DNA of 64,000 nucleotides from Haloprofundus halobius (GCF_020097835.1 NZ_CP083666.1:558001-622000); one strand, 5' to 3'. Positions 26,326 through 37,776 are shown, counted from the first letter of the stretch. Notes: generated by a model not told the origin, from the letters alone. A program made the numbers and translations.

Positions 26326-27663
26326 CTACGCGACGTACTCGTACTTGCGCTCGTTCATGCGGCCCCACCCGGTGAAGACGAACTCGTCGGCCGGGGGAGT
26401 GAACTCCTCGATCTCCGTCTCCTTCTGATGGTTGTGCGCGTCGTGAACTTGCTCGTACTCGTCGTAGTCGAGTTCGTAGCGGCGTTCGAGTTGGTCGTCG
26501 ACGTCGAGCGCGCGTATCTCGTCGAGCCACCCGTCGCGAACCGTCTCGGCGTGAATCTCCGCCTGCGCGCCGGAGCCGTACGAGCCGACGAGCAGCCGGT
26601 CACCCGCGAGCGACCGTCCCGCCTCGGCGGCGTTCTTCAGCGCGCTGATGCGGGCGATGTGGACCGAGCCGGTGTACCAGTTGCCGACCTGTTCGGAGAT
26701 GGCGAGCGTCGGTTCGATGGCGCGGGCGTACCAGTCGAGGTAGTTGTCGGTCTTCTTCAGCGCGTCCATGTAGTCGCGGATGGCCGCCTCGTACTCATCC
26801 CACGACCCGAAGTCGGCCTCGCGTGGTTGGCGGCCGATCTCGTCGGCCATCGCGGCCTCGACGTCGGTGCCCCGGGTCATGTGGCGATACCCCAGGAGGG
26901 CCGCCTTTCGGACCATCCCGGGGAACGGCGTGTGGAACGGAATGTACTCAAAATGGTCGGGGTGGGTGTCGCCCGCGACGCTCTCGTAATCTTCGAGCGC
27001 CTCGCGCATGCGTGCGAGGTACACCTGCACCGAGCGCTTGCCGTCGACGCTCGGGAACTGCTGGTTCGGCTTGAGGAAGTCGGTCTCGTCGGCGGAGCCG
27101 TAGCCCTGTTCGGTCGAGAGCTCGACGAGATCTGGGTCCTCGGAGATGAGCATCGCCACCGCGCCCGCGCCCTGCGTCGCCTCGCCGGGGTCGCCGCGCT
27201 CGTACAGGGCGGTGTCGGTGGCGACGACCAGCGCCGACCGACCGCGGTTGCGACCGGCTTTGATCCAGTTGTAGGCGTCGTCGAGACTCTGCGTTCCGGC
27301 GATGCAGGCGAACTTCCGCTCGCCCTTGTTCGCGTGGTGGAAATCCTCGTCGTACAGCTGTTCGAGACAGCCGGCGATGTACGTCGAGACTGGCTTGGAG
27401 TTGTCGAAGGAGCTCTCGGTGGCCACGTCGATGCGGCCGATGTCGTCCGGCGTCAGGCCGCGGCGCTCCATCAGTCGCTTGGCCGCGTTCGCGCCCATCG
27501 TGACGATGTCCTCGTACACGTCGGGGAACGAGGAGGCTTCGAGACCGATTCCCTTCGTGTACTTCTCGGGCTCTTCGCCCTTCACCGGAGCGAACGTGCC
27601 GGGGAGGTCGAGAACGAGCTTTCCCGTCCACATTTCGACGGCGTCGATGCCGACTGCGGTCAT
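26326..27663 (-). CDS. hmgB: Hydroxymethylglutaryl-CoA synthase
   Basis: 445 residues. Condenses acetyl-CoA with acetoacetyl-CoA to HMG-CoA, the entry to the mevalonate route for archaeal isoprenoid lipids. The catalytic Cys is Cys120 in ERKFACIAGTQS. Other family marks are the general-acid Glu region VATESSFDNSKPVSTY (about 81-95), FHTPFPGMVRKAALLG (catalytic His region) and LLVGSYGSGAQAEI. The length is normal for the haloarchaeal enzyme. A CATATACTC box lies 27 nt upstream, suggesting a leaderless message. Confidence 0.97.
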   Translation of the reverse strand: MTAVGIDAVEMWTGKLVLDLPGTFAPVKGEEPEKYTKGIGLEASSFPDVYEDIVTMGANAAKRLMERRGLTPDDIGRIDVATESSFDNSKPVSTYIAGCLEQLYDEDFHHANKGERKFACIAGTQSLDDAYNWIKAGRNRGRSALVVATDTALYERGDPGEATQGAGAVAMLISEDPDLVELSTEQGYGSADETDFLKPNQQFPSVDGKRSVQVYLARMREALEDYESVAGDTHPDHFEYIPFHTPFPGMVRKAALLGYRHMTRGTDVEAAMADEIGRQPREADFGSWDEYEAAIRDYMDALKKTDNYLDWYARAIEPTLAISEQVGNWYTGSVHIARISALKNAAEAGRSLAGDRLLVGSYGSGAQAEIHAETVRDGWLDEIRALDVDDQLERRYELDYDEYEQVHDAHNHQKETEIEEFTPPADEFVFTGWGRMNERKYEYVA

Positions 27664-27685
27664 GAATGAGGGATAACGAACATGA

Positions 27686-27693
27686 GTATATGG
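27686..27693 (-). promoter_or_regulatory. Box A of the HMG-CoA synthase gene
   Basis: On the minus strand CCATATAC ends about 24-27 nt before the ATG at 27663. Confidence 0.5.
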
Positions 27694-27726
27694 GCCTGTC
27701 GATGGGGGGTTCGTCAGGTGTCGAAC

Positions 27727-29364
27727 TCAGTACGTGCCGACGGTGAACGTCATCGACTTACTCGACCCGTCCGCGAACCGAAGGCTGACGGTGAGTTCCT
27801 CGTTCTGCATGTCCACCTCGTCGCCGGACTCACTCTCGCGGAAGTAGAGCAGCGAGAACGTGACGTCGCTTCCGGCCTCTGCGGTCGCGCGCTCGGTCAG
27901 TTCCGCGCGTGTTCCGAGCCGGTAGCGACTGTCGTCGTCGTCGCCTGCCTCGTAGTAACCCGACTCGTCGGTGTCGAGGTAGAGTTCGTGCTGTCCGGGT
28001 TGGTTCTGTCCTCCGTTCTGCTCCTGCAGATTGCCCGCCGCGTCGGTGTCGACCGTTATCGCTTCGACCGTCACCGGGTCCGAGCCGTCGTTCGAGACGT
28101 TGAACCGGACCGTCGACGACTCCCAGAACGGCTCCGCGTCGCCGTCGTAGCTGACGCTGCTCGCGGCCGTTCCGTCGTCGCTGTCGTCACCGCTGCTACC
28201 GCTTCCTTCCGGGACCGTCAACTCGAACGTCGCGTACTCCGCCGCTTCCTCGCCGTACCCGATATCGACCTCGACGTTCTCGTTTTCCGTCGCCTCCTCC
28301 GGCGCCTCGTAGACGACGCGCAACCGACCCTCGCTGTCGGTCGTCCGTCCCTCCGGGAACGTGACGCTGCCGTCGCCGGTCGTCACCTCGGCGTCCAGTT
28401 CCTCGCCGGTCACCGGGTTTCCGAACCCGTCGCGGACCTCCGCGACGAGCATCCGATTCGTGCCCGCCCGCACCGTCTCGTCGTCGCCGGAGACGTCGGT
28501 GACGTACGCCGCCTCCGTCTCGCCGACGTTCGAACCGACGCCGACTTTCGCCATCCGGAGCGAGTACGTCTCGTCCGCTTCGAGCGTAATCGTCAGGATA
28601 CCGTCGTCGACGGCGACGTCCTCGACGTACCCGCCTTCGGTCTCCGATTCGAGTAGTTCGCGCCAGTCGTCCTCCGACAACTCCGTCGCGAGTGAGATCC
28701 GAATCGGTTCGTCGTCGCTCGTCACCGTCGTCGTTCGCGTCGAGGCGCTCGCCGGCCGCACGTCGACCGAGGTCGCGCCGGTCCGCGCCGCCGACACCTC
28801 GCCGTCGAGCGACACGAGAGAGATGCGCCGCCCGTCGACGAGCGTCTGCTCGCTCTGGGGGAGTGTCGCGCCGCCACCGAAGCGGTTGTACAGCACCGAG
28901 TTCTCGTACACCGTCGTCGGCGGGTTCCGGTACTGCGTGTAATCGGGCGTGTATTCGAGCGACCGCGTCTCGAACGAGCGAATGTCCTCGCCTGTCCAGT
29001 AGTCGGCCGTCTCCCCGTCGACGGCTCTCGCGTTCTCGATTTCGATGCCGTCGGCGACGCGCTCTGTCATCGAGAGGCGCCCGCTCGCCGGTGGTGGATT
29101 GACGAACAACACCCGGTTCGGATACCGCGCCCCGAGAGAGATCGAAACCGGGTGCGTCGCGTCGGTGTTCGCGCTCCGCAGAATCGCGTTGCGCGCGTCC
29201 AACAGTTCCTGTTGAACGCGCTGGTTGTGGTCGAACTCGACGCGCTCGTTGTCCGTCGGGACGACCTGCGCCTGATACATCGACATCGAGAGTATCAGGA
29301 TGCCGAACAGGAGGACGGAACCCACCTGCACGGTGACCGCACGTCGGTCGTCCCGAAAGTTCAT
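27727..29364 (-). CDS. Secreted protein with archaeal pilin-like N-terminus and Ig-like domain
   Basis: 545 residues. The N-terminus NFRDDRRAVTVQVGSVLLFGILILSM resembles archaeal type IV pilin/secretion signals (charged, then a long hydrophobic helix), so the protein is probably anchored with the bulk outside. The middle carries a Big-1-like segment (AEVRDGFGNPVTGEELDAEVTTGDGSVTFPEG; TTDSEGRLRVVYEAPEE). The C-terminus has beta-sandwich sequence with a Gly/Ser/Asp linker around 390-410. The arrangement fits the haloarchaeal DUF7289 group. Function unknown, probably cell-surface. It is separated by 65 nt from the DUF2150 gene upstream. Confidence 0.8.
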   Translation of the reverse strand: MNFRDDRRAVTVQVGSVLLFGILILSMSMYQAQVVPTDNERVEFDHNQRVQQELLDARNAILRSANTDATHPVSISLGARYPNRVLFVNPPPASGRLSMTERVADGIEIENARAVDGETADYWTGEDIRSFETRSLEYTPDYTQYRNPPTTVYENSVLYNRFGGGATLPQSEQTLVDGRRISLVSLDGEVSAARTGATSVDVRPASASTRTTTVTSDDEPIRISLATELSEDDWRELLESETEGGYVEDVAVDDGILTITLEADETYSLRMAKVGVGSNVGETEAAYVTDVSGDDETVRAGTNRMLVAEVRDGFGNPVTGEELDAEVTTGDGSVTFPEGRTTDSEGRLRVVYEAPEEATENENVEVDIGYGEEAAEYATFELTVPEGSGSSGDDSDDGTAASSVSYDGDAEPFWESSTVRFNVSNDGSDPVTVEAITVDTDAAGNLQEQNGGQNQPGQHELYLDTDESGYYEAGDDDDSRYRLGTRAELTERATAEAGSDVTFSLLYFRESESGDEVDMQNEELTVSLRFADGSSKSMTFTVGTY

Positions 29365-29429
29365 GAGCGGGACAAGTCACGGAGACAGTAAAAGTTACTG
29401 CTCCGACGACTGTCTGGTCGTCGAACCGA

Positions 29430-30008
29430 TTACTCGTCGTCTTCGACGACTTCGGGGTCGCTCATCGCGCTCTGGAGGCTGTCGAGACCGTTGACCCACT
29501 CGGAAACGAGACCGTACTCCAGTTGCTCGGCGACCGACATGTCGAGCTCCGCGCCGTCGATGATGTGCGTGCCCGCCTGGACGAGATACCCGAGTGCGGC
29601 GTCGAGGTCGTCCTCCGCCTCGGCGTCGGCGGCGGCGTGGACGTACTCGTCGACGGGTGCATCGCCGACGGTGCCGCTGTTGACGTACTCCTCGGCGGCG
29701 TAGAAGACGCAAACGAGACTCGTCTGGACGCCGTCGATGAGCATCAGTTTCTCCTCGTCTTCGAGCGACGGTTCCGAGAGGACGATATCACGAATCTTCG
29801 CGAGTTCGTCGAGCGCTCGTTCCTCGTCGAGCGCGTCGTCCTCGTACGCGGAGACGATTTTAGCGACGGCGATGGCCGCGTCGTCCTGCAGGTTCAACAG
29901 CAGTCGAGCGGAGTCCTCGTTCTCGGGGTCTAACTCCTCTTCTTCGACGCGGGTCAGCCAGTTTTGCCACCGTTCCTCCGTGTAGAACGTTTCCTCGGGG
30001 TCAACCAT
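29430..30008 (-). CDS. DUF2150 family protein
   Basis: 192 residues, strongly acidic and almost entirely helical, opening MVDPEETFYTEERWQNWLTRVEEEELDPENEDSARLLLNLQDDAAIAVAKI. This pattern matches the haloarchaeal DUF2150 family of unknown function. No membrane segment, metal site or nucleotide loop is visible, so it is a cytoplasmic protein. It is followed on the same strand by the pilin-like gene. No function is inferred. Confidence 0.8.
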   Translation of the reverse strand: MVDPEETFYTEERWQNWLTRVEEEELDPENEDSARLLLNLQDDAAIAVAKIVSAYEDDALDEERALDELAKIRDIVLSEPSLEDEEKLMLIDGVQTSLVCVFYAAEEYVNSGTVGDAPVDEYVHAAADAEAEDDLDAALGYLVQAGTHIIDGAELDMSVAEQLEYGLVSEWVNGLDSLQSAMSDPEVVEDDE

Positions 30009-30206
30009 ATCTCACCCGAACGCTGCAGTACTCAAATGCCTTTCTTCTCAGCGGACACAACGTGCGAACGCCTCACTCGGTGGCGATTCGAGGTCGAATT
30101 TCGCCGACCGGACGGCGTCTGACGCAGCGTCCTCACCGGAGAAAGTCAAATACAGCGACAGTTTTCGGTGCACAGAGGTCCCACCGCGGTTTCGGTCACG
30201 CGTCCG

Positions 30207-31055
30207 TCATCTGTCGAGCGTCGCCTCGGTGTCGATACCGTAGACACGCTTCGGCGTCTCGACGTGCGCGTTCCGCATCGCGTCCCCGTATCCCTCCCCC
30301 AGCAGCCAGCGGACGCGACGCGGCACCGTCTTCGGTCCCAGCACCGCACCCGGCCGGTCGGGGTCGTCGACGAAGTCCGTCTCCATCAGGAACGGTTCGC
30401 CGGTCTCGACGGCGACGCGCAGACGGTCCTTCTCGCTCATCACGCTCGGCGTCGGGCCGCGGAGTCTCCCGGCCGCGTAGTGTTTGACGACGTTCTCCGC
30501 CGGGAGGCCGCGTTCCTCGGCCCATTCGGCGATGTCGGTGAGGTCCTCACTCGATTCGGTGTGCAGTTGGACCGCGCAGTCGTGCTCCGCGCCGAGCGCG
30601 AGCGCGTGCTTCAACACGTCGTTCGAGGCGGTCCAGACCGAGTCCGACACGTCGTAGTGCGGGCGTCCCGATTTCAGCGCCAGCGCACGCCCCTCGGCGA
30701 CGAACTCGGCGGCGACGTCGAGGCCGGCACACATCAGGTCGCGCGCGTCCTCGGGCGCGAAGCCGCGCTCGTCGGTCAGACGGGAGACGAGGCCGGGGTG
30801 GACACCGAGAACCGGCCACGCACGCCCGTCGAGCACCTCGGTCGCCGAGGCGACCGCGCCGAGCGTCTCCTCGAAGACGGCGCGAAAGTCCTCGCCCGTC
30901 TCGGCCTCCACGCCGAGGTGCCACGAGGGCTTGTTGACGACGAGCAGGTGCGTGCCGCCGAGGCGCGCGAACTCCTCGACGGCCTCGACGCCCCGGCCGT
31001 GTCGCGGGTCGAGGTGGAGGTGGTTGTCCAAGACGGGGATGTCGAGTTCGTCCAT
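30207..31055 (-). CDS. TatD-related metal-dependent hydrolase
   Basis: 282 residues from the ATG at 31055. Amidohydrolase barrel: the first metal motif is VLDNHLHLDPRHGRG (His12, His14), then LGVHPGLV (about 97), ALKSGRPHYD, AVQLHTESSED and the final Asp in FLMETDFVDD. The order fits the TatD DNase/hydrolase superfamily in a haloarchaeal variant. TatD members have 3'-5' exonuclease or other phosphatase activities; the activity here is open. It is co-directional with the NYN-domain gene, 67 nt downstream of it. Confidence 0.88.
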   Translation of the reverse strand: MDELDIPVLDNHLHLDPRHGRGVEAVEEFARLGGTHLLVVNKPSWHLGVEAETGEDFRAVFEETLGAVASATEVLDGRAWPVLGVHPGLVSRLTDERGFAPEDARDLMCAGLDVAAEFVAEGRALALKSGRPHYDVSDSVWTASNDVLKHALALGAEHDCAVQLHTESSEDLTDIAEWAEERGLPAENVVKHYAAGRLRGPTPSVMSEKDRLRVAVETGEPFLMETDFVDDPDRPGAVLGPKTVPRRVRWLLGEGYGDAMRNAHVETPKRVYGIDTEATLDR

Positions 31056-31122
31056 GGTCGTCGTCGGTGCGTGAGAGAGAAAAGTCTGGCCGAGTCGGAC
31101 GGGAGGTCGGGACCCTGTCGGC

Positions 31123-31575
31123 CTACTCGCCGAGGGTGATGCTCTCGGTGGCCGCGTTCCGGAGCGCGTCCGACCGCCCGTGCGCCCCCGGCGCGATGGC
31201 GAGCGTCCGAACTCCCTGCGCGTTCGCCATCTCCAGCACCGGTTTGAAATCCGTGTCGCGCGAGGCGATCGCCATCGTTCCCACACTCCCTTCGATGGCG
31301 AAGCGCGTCGCGTCGACGGCGAGTTTCACGTCCACGTCGCCGCTCGTGACGATGACCTCGTACCCGCGGGCCTCCGCGGCCTGAATCAGTCCAGGCGTCG
31401 CGTGTTCGTCGAGATACAGTCGCGTCGTGACGAGACGCCCCGCCCCTTCCGCCGACTCCCGCACGTCGTCCAAGTCGACGTCGAACTCGTCGCGCAGAAT
31501 GTTCGGCCCGTCGACGAACAGCGCGACGCCTCTGTCGCGCCCCGACTCGTCCGTGAGCCGTCCGAGCAACTCCAT
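31123..31575 (-). CDS. NYN-domain (PIN-like) putative ribonuclease, TIGR00288 type
   Basis: 150 residues from the ATG at 31575. NYN/PIN-like fold: the first acidic strand is RGVALFVDGPNILRDEF (Asp about 24), and the others are GYEVIVTSGDVDVKLAVDATRF and MAIASRDTDFKPVLEMANAQG, giving the Asp cluster (D, D, D) that binds metal in these nucleases. Family members are predicted RNA-processing nucleases. A TATAC box about 25 nt upstream on the minus strand predicts a leaderless mRNA. It is divergent from the halolysin-type protease gene. Confidence 0.87.
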   Translation of the reverse strand: MELLGRLTDESGRDRGVALFVDGPNILRDEFDVDLDDVRESAEGAGRLVTTRLYLDEHATPGLIQAAEARGYEVIVTSGDVDVKLAVDATRFAIEGSVGTMAIASRDTDFKPVLEMANAQGVRTLAIAPGAHGRSDALRNAATESITLGE

Positions 31576-31696
31576 GACCCCGATTTTCCCCGGGAAAGTA
31601 TAGGCGTGCTGATTCCGACCCCCATTCGTACGAACGCATCCGACGAGAATGTTTTCACCGATTTTCATTTATCTAGTTTTGACAATAAGGAAAATA

Positions 31697-31705
31697 ATTA
31701 AATAT
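31697..31705 (+). promoter_or_regulatory. Box A of the protease gene in an A/T-rich divergent promoter
   Basis: ATTAAATAT sits about 30 nt before the protease ATG, inside the most A/T-rich stretch of this part of the window (31670-31710). Confidence 0.55.
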
Positions 31706-31731
31706 CCTAGGTGTAACTTTCAGGCGCAGCT

Positions 31732-33333
<1,602 letters not shown>

Positions 33334-33493
33334 CTCGGTAGCGATAGAATCGTCAGTCATCGACTTCCGGTCCCTGTTCTCGCCGCGCCGCACTCGTCGT
33401 CGACCGTCCCGTTTCGAGAACCACCACACACTCTACAATTTCCACAATTTGTACAAGGCGCGAGTTCATACGCCTCGGTCCCGTGTACGTGTT

Positions 33494-34822
33494 ATGCGAC
33501 TTCGGTACGTCGACGGGCGCGTCCGAATCGACGGCTCGTCGGACGCGTTCGGCGATGCGGACAGCCCGGTCGTTTCCGACTCGCGTCGAGTCGACGCACT
33601 CCACTACCGAGCTCTCCGCGACGCGCTTCGAGCGGCGGACCCCGACCTCGAAGACGAGGTGCTCGACCCCGTACCCGGCCCGGTACTCGCGTGCTCACTC
33701 TCGCTTCGGCCCTACCAGCGAGAGGCGCTTCGCCGCTGGCAAAGTGACGAACGCGGCGTCGTCGTCCTCCCGACCGGGGCGGGCAAGACGTACGTCGGCA
33801 TGGCGGCCATCGACGCCGTGGGCGGGCCGACGCTCGTCGTCGTTCCGACGCTCGAACTCGTCGACCAGTGGCGCGACGAACTGGCGTGTTTCGAGGTGCC
33901 CGTCAGCGAGTTCACCGGCCGGGCGAAAGAGTTCGCACCGATTACGGTGACGACGTACGACTCGGCGTACACCCACGCACCGACGCTCGGCAACCGTTTC
34001 GAGTTCGTGCTGTTCGACGAGGTCCACCACCTCGCCGCCGAGAAGTACCAGCGCATCGCCGAGCGGATGGCCGCCCCTGCCCGGATGGGGTTGACCGCGA
34101 CGTACGAACGAGACGACGACCGACACACCCGACTCGTTCGACTGTTGGGCGGGAAGGTGTACGAGATCGGGACGGACGACCTGACCGGCGAGTACCTCTC
34201 GACGTACACCGTCGAGCGAATCACGGTCGAACTCACGCCCGAGGAGCGTGAGGCGTACGACGAACACGCCGCGGTGTTTCGCAACTACGTCGCGTTCAGC
34301 AACGTCTCGCTCGACGCCCCCGACGGCTACCGGAACCTGGTCATCAGAAGCGGCAACGACCCGCGGGCGTGGCGCGCGATTCGCGCCAAGGAGACGTCGC
34401 GCAAAATCGCGTTCAACGCCGAGTCGAAACTGGACGAACTCGCTTCACTCCTCTGTGAGTGCCGCGACGAGGGCGACCGGGTCATCGTCTTCACCCGCTA
34501 CAACGACCTCGTCCACGTCGTCGCCGACCGGTTTCTGATTCCCGCTATCACGTACAGGACGCCGACCGACGAGCGCCGCGCGATTCTCTCGGGGTTCAAG
34601 ACCGGCCGGTACGACGCTATCGTCAGTTCGCAGGTGCTTGACGAGGGCGTTGACGTGCCCGACGCGAACGTCGGCATCATCCTCAGCGGCACGGGAAGCG
34701 AACGCGAGTACCGCCAGCGACTCGGCCGCATCCTCCGTCCCTCCGAGAGATCTGCTCGTCTGTACGAACTCGTCTCCGCCGACACCGGCGAGGTTCGTAC
34801 TGCCGACCGTCGCCGCGTTTGA
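33494..34822 (+). CDS. rad25: XPB/Rad25-type superfamily 2 DNA helicase
   Basis: 442 residues, ATG at 33494. Motifs: LRPYQREALRRW (Q-like), Walker A LPTGAGKTYVG (92-102), VVPTLELVDQW (Ia), DEVHHL (about 175, Walker B), GLTATYERDDDRH (III plus the ERED-like element), FTRYNDLV, LDEGVDVPDANVGII (V) and QRLGRILRP (VI). XPB helicases open DNA in repair. It is followed after 18 nt by the Bax1 nuclease gene, the standard archaeal partner. A pair of ACAATTT repeats lies upstream at 33435-33450, near the promoter. Confidence 0.95.
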   Translation: MRLRYVDGRVRIDGSSDAFGDADSPVVSDSRRVDALHYRALRDALRAADPDLEDEVLDPVPGPVLACSLSLRPYQREALRRWQSDERGVVVLPTGAGKTYVGMAAIDAVGGPTLVVVPTLELVDQWRDELACFEVPVSEFTGRAKEFAPITVTTYDSAYTHAPTLGNRFEFVLFDEVHHLAAEKYQRIAERMAAPARMGLTATYERDDDRHTRLVRLLGGKVYEIGTDDLTGEYLSTYTVERITVELTPEEREAYDEHAAVFRNYVAFSNVSLDAPDGYRNLVIRSGNDPRAWRAIRAKETSRKIAFNAESKLDELASLLCECRDEGDRVIVFTRYNDLVHVVADRFLIPAITYRTPTDERRAILSGFKTGRYDAIVSSQVLDEGVDVPDANVGIILSGTGSEREYRQRLGRILRPSERSARLYELVSADTGEVRTADRRRV

Positions 34823-34840
34823 TTCACCCATCAACTCCCG

Positions 34841-36445
34841 ATGCTCACGAAGAAACTACTCGAAACCCGACGGCGAAAACCCGAGATATGGCCCGTCTAC
34901 CGACCGCCCGAGGAGTACCGTACCGTCGCAGCGTCCGTCCTCGCCGCCTATCGAACCGGCGTGACGAAGGCCGAACTCGACGAGACGCTCCGCGACGTCG
35001 AGACGCACGAGACGTACACGCTGGTGCGTGGCCTCAGAAAGTTACTCGACCGAAGACTCTCCTTCGACCGCGACCCGCCCGCCGACCCGGCCGACCTCCG
35101 CGAAGCGGCGTTCGAGCGCGGGTTCGTCACCGACGTCCGCGAGCGACGGGAAGTGATGGACGCCGTCGGCGACGAGTTCGGCATCTCCGGCGAGGCGGTC
35201 GCCGACGCGCTCTGGGCCGACAGAGATCGCGAAAAGCGTCTCCGCGACGCACCTACCATCGGCCCCGCGGACCTCCTCCGGCAGTACAACCTCGCGCTCA
35301 CGGGGACGTTTCTCTGCGACGCCGTCTCGCTCACCGTCGAGAGTCGGACCGACCTCGACCGTCTCGCCGCCGCGGCGTCCGAACTCGGCGTGATGGTCGA
35401 CTATTCGGGCGACACGGACGAGACGGACAACTCGCACGCACTCCGCGTCGTCGGTCCGGCAGCGGTGGACCGCAAGTATCGGACGTACCGAAAGCGGGTC
35501 GCCGAGTGGGTCGGTCGCGTCGTCGCCGCGAGCGACCACTCACTCGCGGCGCGCGTCGAAGTCGAGGTTCGCGGCGAGACGCGACTGTACGAGTTCACGG
35601 TCGATTCGACGGAAAGTGACCTGTTCCCGCTCTCGCCGTGGTCGTGCACGCCCGACGACGACCGGCGAGCGCGGTTCGTCGACCGAATCGAACCGCGGCT
35701 CCCGCGGTGGCGACTCCGGACGAGTCCGACGGTGCTTCGCGGCGTCGACGGCGGGGGAACCGATGGTGACGGCGCGCGCGCCGTCGCCGACCTCACGTTC
35801 GAGCGCCCGCACAGCGGCCGCGAGTGCTATCTCGCCGTCTTCGACTGTTGGACACCCGAGTTCCTCGAAAGCCGCTTGAGCGCACTCCGGGCGGCCGCGG
35901 GCGACAGGCCGATACTCGCCGCCGTCAACGAGCACCGCTGCTGTGTGTCCGGTGCCGGCGCGGAGACGCTGAGAGACGGCCTCGCCTCGCGTCTCGTCGC
36001 GGAGCGTGCGACGGACGCCGACGCGGTCCTGTGGTACGCGAACGCCTTCCCGGTCGAGGGCGTCGCCGTCGAACTCGACGCGCTGGAGCGCGAGTGGGTC
36101 GAGACGGACCGCGACTACCTGCTCCCCGTCAACCTCGACGCGGAGTCCGACGCGCTGGAGGTCGACGCCTTCGCGTACGACCGGCAGGTCGAACCCGAGG
36201 CGGTGCGCCACCACGCGCTCGATACCGGCTACGGCGTCCTCTCGAACGGGACGTATCTCCCCGAGCATCTCGCGTCGGAGCTCCGAACGGAAATCGAGTC
36301 GCTCGACCGACGGACGCTCGACGCAGTGCGACCGCTCCTTCGGAGCCACGATCTCGGGACCGATGCGCTCTCCGAGCTCGGGTATCGCGTCGACGACGAG
36401 GAGAATTGCGTACCTCTTCGAGTTCGGCGACGTGAAGCGGATTGA
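34841..36445 (+). CDS. bax1: Bax1-type nuclease (DUF790), XPB partner
   Basis: 534 residues, starting MLTKKLLETRRRKPEIWPVYR, the conserved N-terminus of the DUF790/Bax1 family. Archaeal Bax1 binds XPB and is a structure-specific endonuclease that cuts near bubble junctions; the complex is considered a repair machine. The central region (about 90-150, LREAAFERGFVTDVRERREVMDAVGDEFGISG) and the C-terminal nuclease-like part are full length. The gene is 18 nt downstream of the helicase gene and therefore co-transcribed. Repair function is inferred from the family. Confidence 0.92.
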   Translation: MLTKKLLETRRRKPEIWPVYRPPEEYRTVAASVLAAYRTGVTKAELDETLRDVETHETYTLVRGLRKLLDRRLSFDRDPPADPADLREAAFERGFVTDVRERREVMDAVGDEFGISGEAVADALWADRDREKRLRDAPTIGPADLLRQYNLALTGTFLCDAVSLTVESRTDLDRLAAAASELGVMVDYSGDTDETDNSHALRVVGPAAVDRKYRTYRKRVAEWVGRVVAASDHSLAARVEVEVRGETRLYEFTVDSTESDLFPLSPWSCTPDDDRRARFVDRIEPRLPRWRLRTSPTVLRGVDGGGTDGDGARAVADLTFERPHSGRECYLAVFDCWTPEFLESRLSALRAAAGDRPILAAVNEHRCCVSGAGAETLRDGLASRLVAERATDADAVLWYANAFPVEGVAVELDALEREWVETDRDYLLPVNLDAESDALEVDAFAYDRQVEPEAVRHHALDTGYGVLSNGTYLPEHLASELRTEIESLDRRTLDAVRPLLRSHDLGTDALSELGYRVDDEENCVPLRVRRREAD

Positions 36446-36507
36446 TCGGTGACGACAGTGACGGTGTCGGTCAGAGTTGGGATGTTGGCGAAAAAAGACG
36501 GGTCGGC

Positions 36508-37776
36508 TTACCGCTCGTTGACCTTCAGCACCTTCCCCGCGGCGATGGTTTGGCCCATGTCGCGGATGGCGAAGGAACCGAGTTCGGGAATCTCGCTCGA
36601 CGGTTCGATGCTGAGCGGTTTCTGCGGGCGCAGCGTGACGATGGCGGCGTCGCCGGCTTTGATGAAGTCGGGGTTCTCCTCTGCGACTTCACCCGACGCG
36701 GGGTCGAGTTTCTGGTCGATGGACTCGAACGTGCAGGCGACCTGCGCCGTGTGCGCGTGGATAACCGGCGTGTAGCCGGCGGTGACGACCGACGGGTGCT
36801 GCATGACGACGATCTGCGCCTGGAACGTCTCGGCGACCTTCGGCGGGTCGTCGGCCGGGCCGCAGACGTCGCCGCGGCGGATGTCGTTCTTGCCGATGCC
36901 GCGGACGTTGAAGCCGACGTTGTCGCCGGGTTCTGCGCGCGGGACTTCCTCGTGGTGCATTTCGATGGTTTTGACCTCGCCGGAGACGTCCGAGGGCTGG
37001 AACGAGACGTTCGCGCCCGTCTCCAGGATACCGGTCTCGACGCGGCCGACCGGCACCGTTCCGATACCCGAAATCGTGTACACGTCCTGAATCGGCAATC
37101 GCAGCGGCGCGTCCGTCGGCGGCGACATCTCGGGGAGGTTGTTCAGCGCCTCCAGCACCGTGGGGCCGTCGAACCACGGCATGTTCTCGGAGCGCTCGGC
37201 GACGTTGTCGCCCTCGAACGCCGAGATGGGGATGAAGCGCGCGTCGTCGGTGTCGAAGCGGACCTGCGTGAGCAGTTGCTTCACGTCGTCGACGACCTCG
37301 CGGTAGCGGTCCTCCTCGTAGTCGACGGTGTCCATCTTGTTCACCGCGACGATGAGCGTCTCGATGCCGAGCGTCCGCGAGAGGAACACGTGCTCGCGGG
37401 TCTGCGGCGCGACGCCGTCGTCGGCGGCGACGACGAGAACCGCGTGGTCGGCCTGCGACGCGCCCGTGATCATGTTCTTCACGAAGTCGCGGTGACCGGG
37501 CGTGTCGACGATGGTGAAGTAGTACTTGTCCGTGTCGAAGCGCTGGTGGGCGATGTCGATGGTGACGCCGCGCTCGCGCTCCTCGGCGAGGTTGTCCATC
37601 ACGTAGGCGAACTCGAAGCCGCCTTTGCCCTTCTCGGCCGCTTCCTCTCGGTGCTGCTCGATGACGTGCTCGGGTACCGACCCCGTCTCGAAGAGGAGCC
37701 GCCCGACGAGCGTGCTCTTCCCGTGGTCGACGTGGCCGATGATCGCTAAATTCTGATGTGGTTTGTCCTGTGCCAT
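36508..37776 (-). CDS. tuf: Translation elongation factor EF-1 alpha
   Basis: 422 residues. GTPase that delivers aminoacyl-tRNA to the ribosome. All G motifs are present: GHVDHGKST (15-23), [20 protein letters not shown] and SAF. Domains II and III follow ([30 protein letters not shown]). The sequence is close to the standard haloarchaeal EF-1 alpha except DTPGH, where I recall DCPGH in typical copies. The usual neighbours (rps7, EF-2, rps10) are absent: the flanks are Bax1 (convergent) and a CBS protein. This is either a second copy or a relocated sole copy. Confidence 0.95.
   Translation of the reverse strand: MAQDKPHQNLAIIGHVDHGKSTLVGRLLFETGSVPEHVIEQHREEAAEKGKGGFEFAYVMDNLAEERERGVTIDIAHQRFDTDKYYFTIVDTPGHRDFVKNMITGASQADHAVLVVAADDGVAPQTREHVFLSRTLGIETLIVAVNKMDTVDYEEDRYREVVDDVKQLLTQVRFDTDDARFIPISAFEGDNVAERSENMPWFDGPTVLEALNNLPEMSPPTDAPLRLPIQDVYTISGIGTVPVGRVETGILETGANVSFQPSDVSGEVKTIEMHHEEVPRAEPGDNVGFNVRGIGKNDIRRGDVCGPADDPPKVAETFQAQIVVMQHPSVVTAGYTPVIHAHTAQVACTFESIDQKLDPASGEVAEENPDFIKAGDAAIVTLRPQKPLSIEPSSEIPELGSFAIRDMGQTIAAGKVLKVNER

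Noticed and set aside
26308-27669. 453-residue plus-strand frame opposite HMG-CoA synthase
   Set aside because: Complete antisense overlap with a clear enzyme gene, and no recognisable protein features.
33353-33604. 83-codon minus-strand ORF over the XPB promoter
   Set aside because: It overlaps the helicase start antisense and has no homology features.
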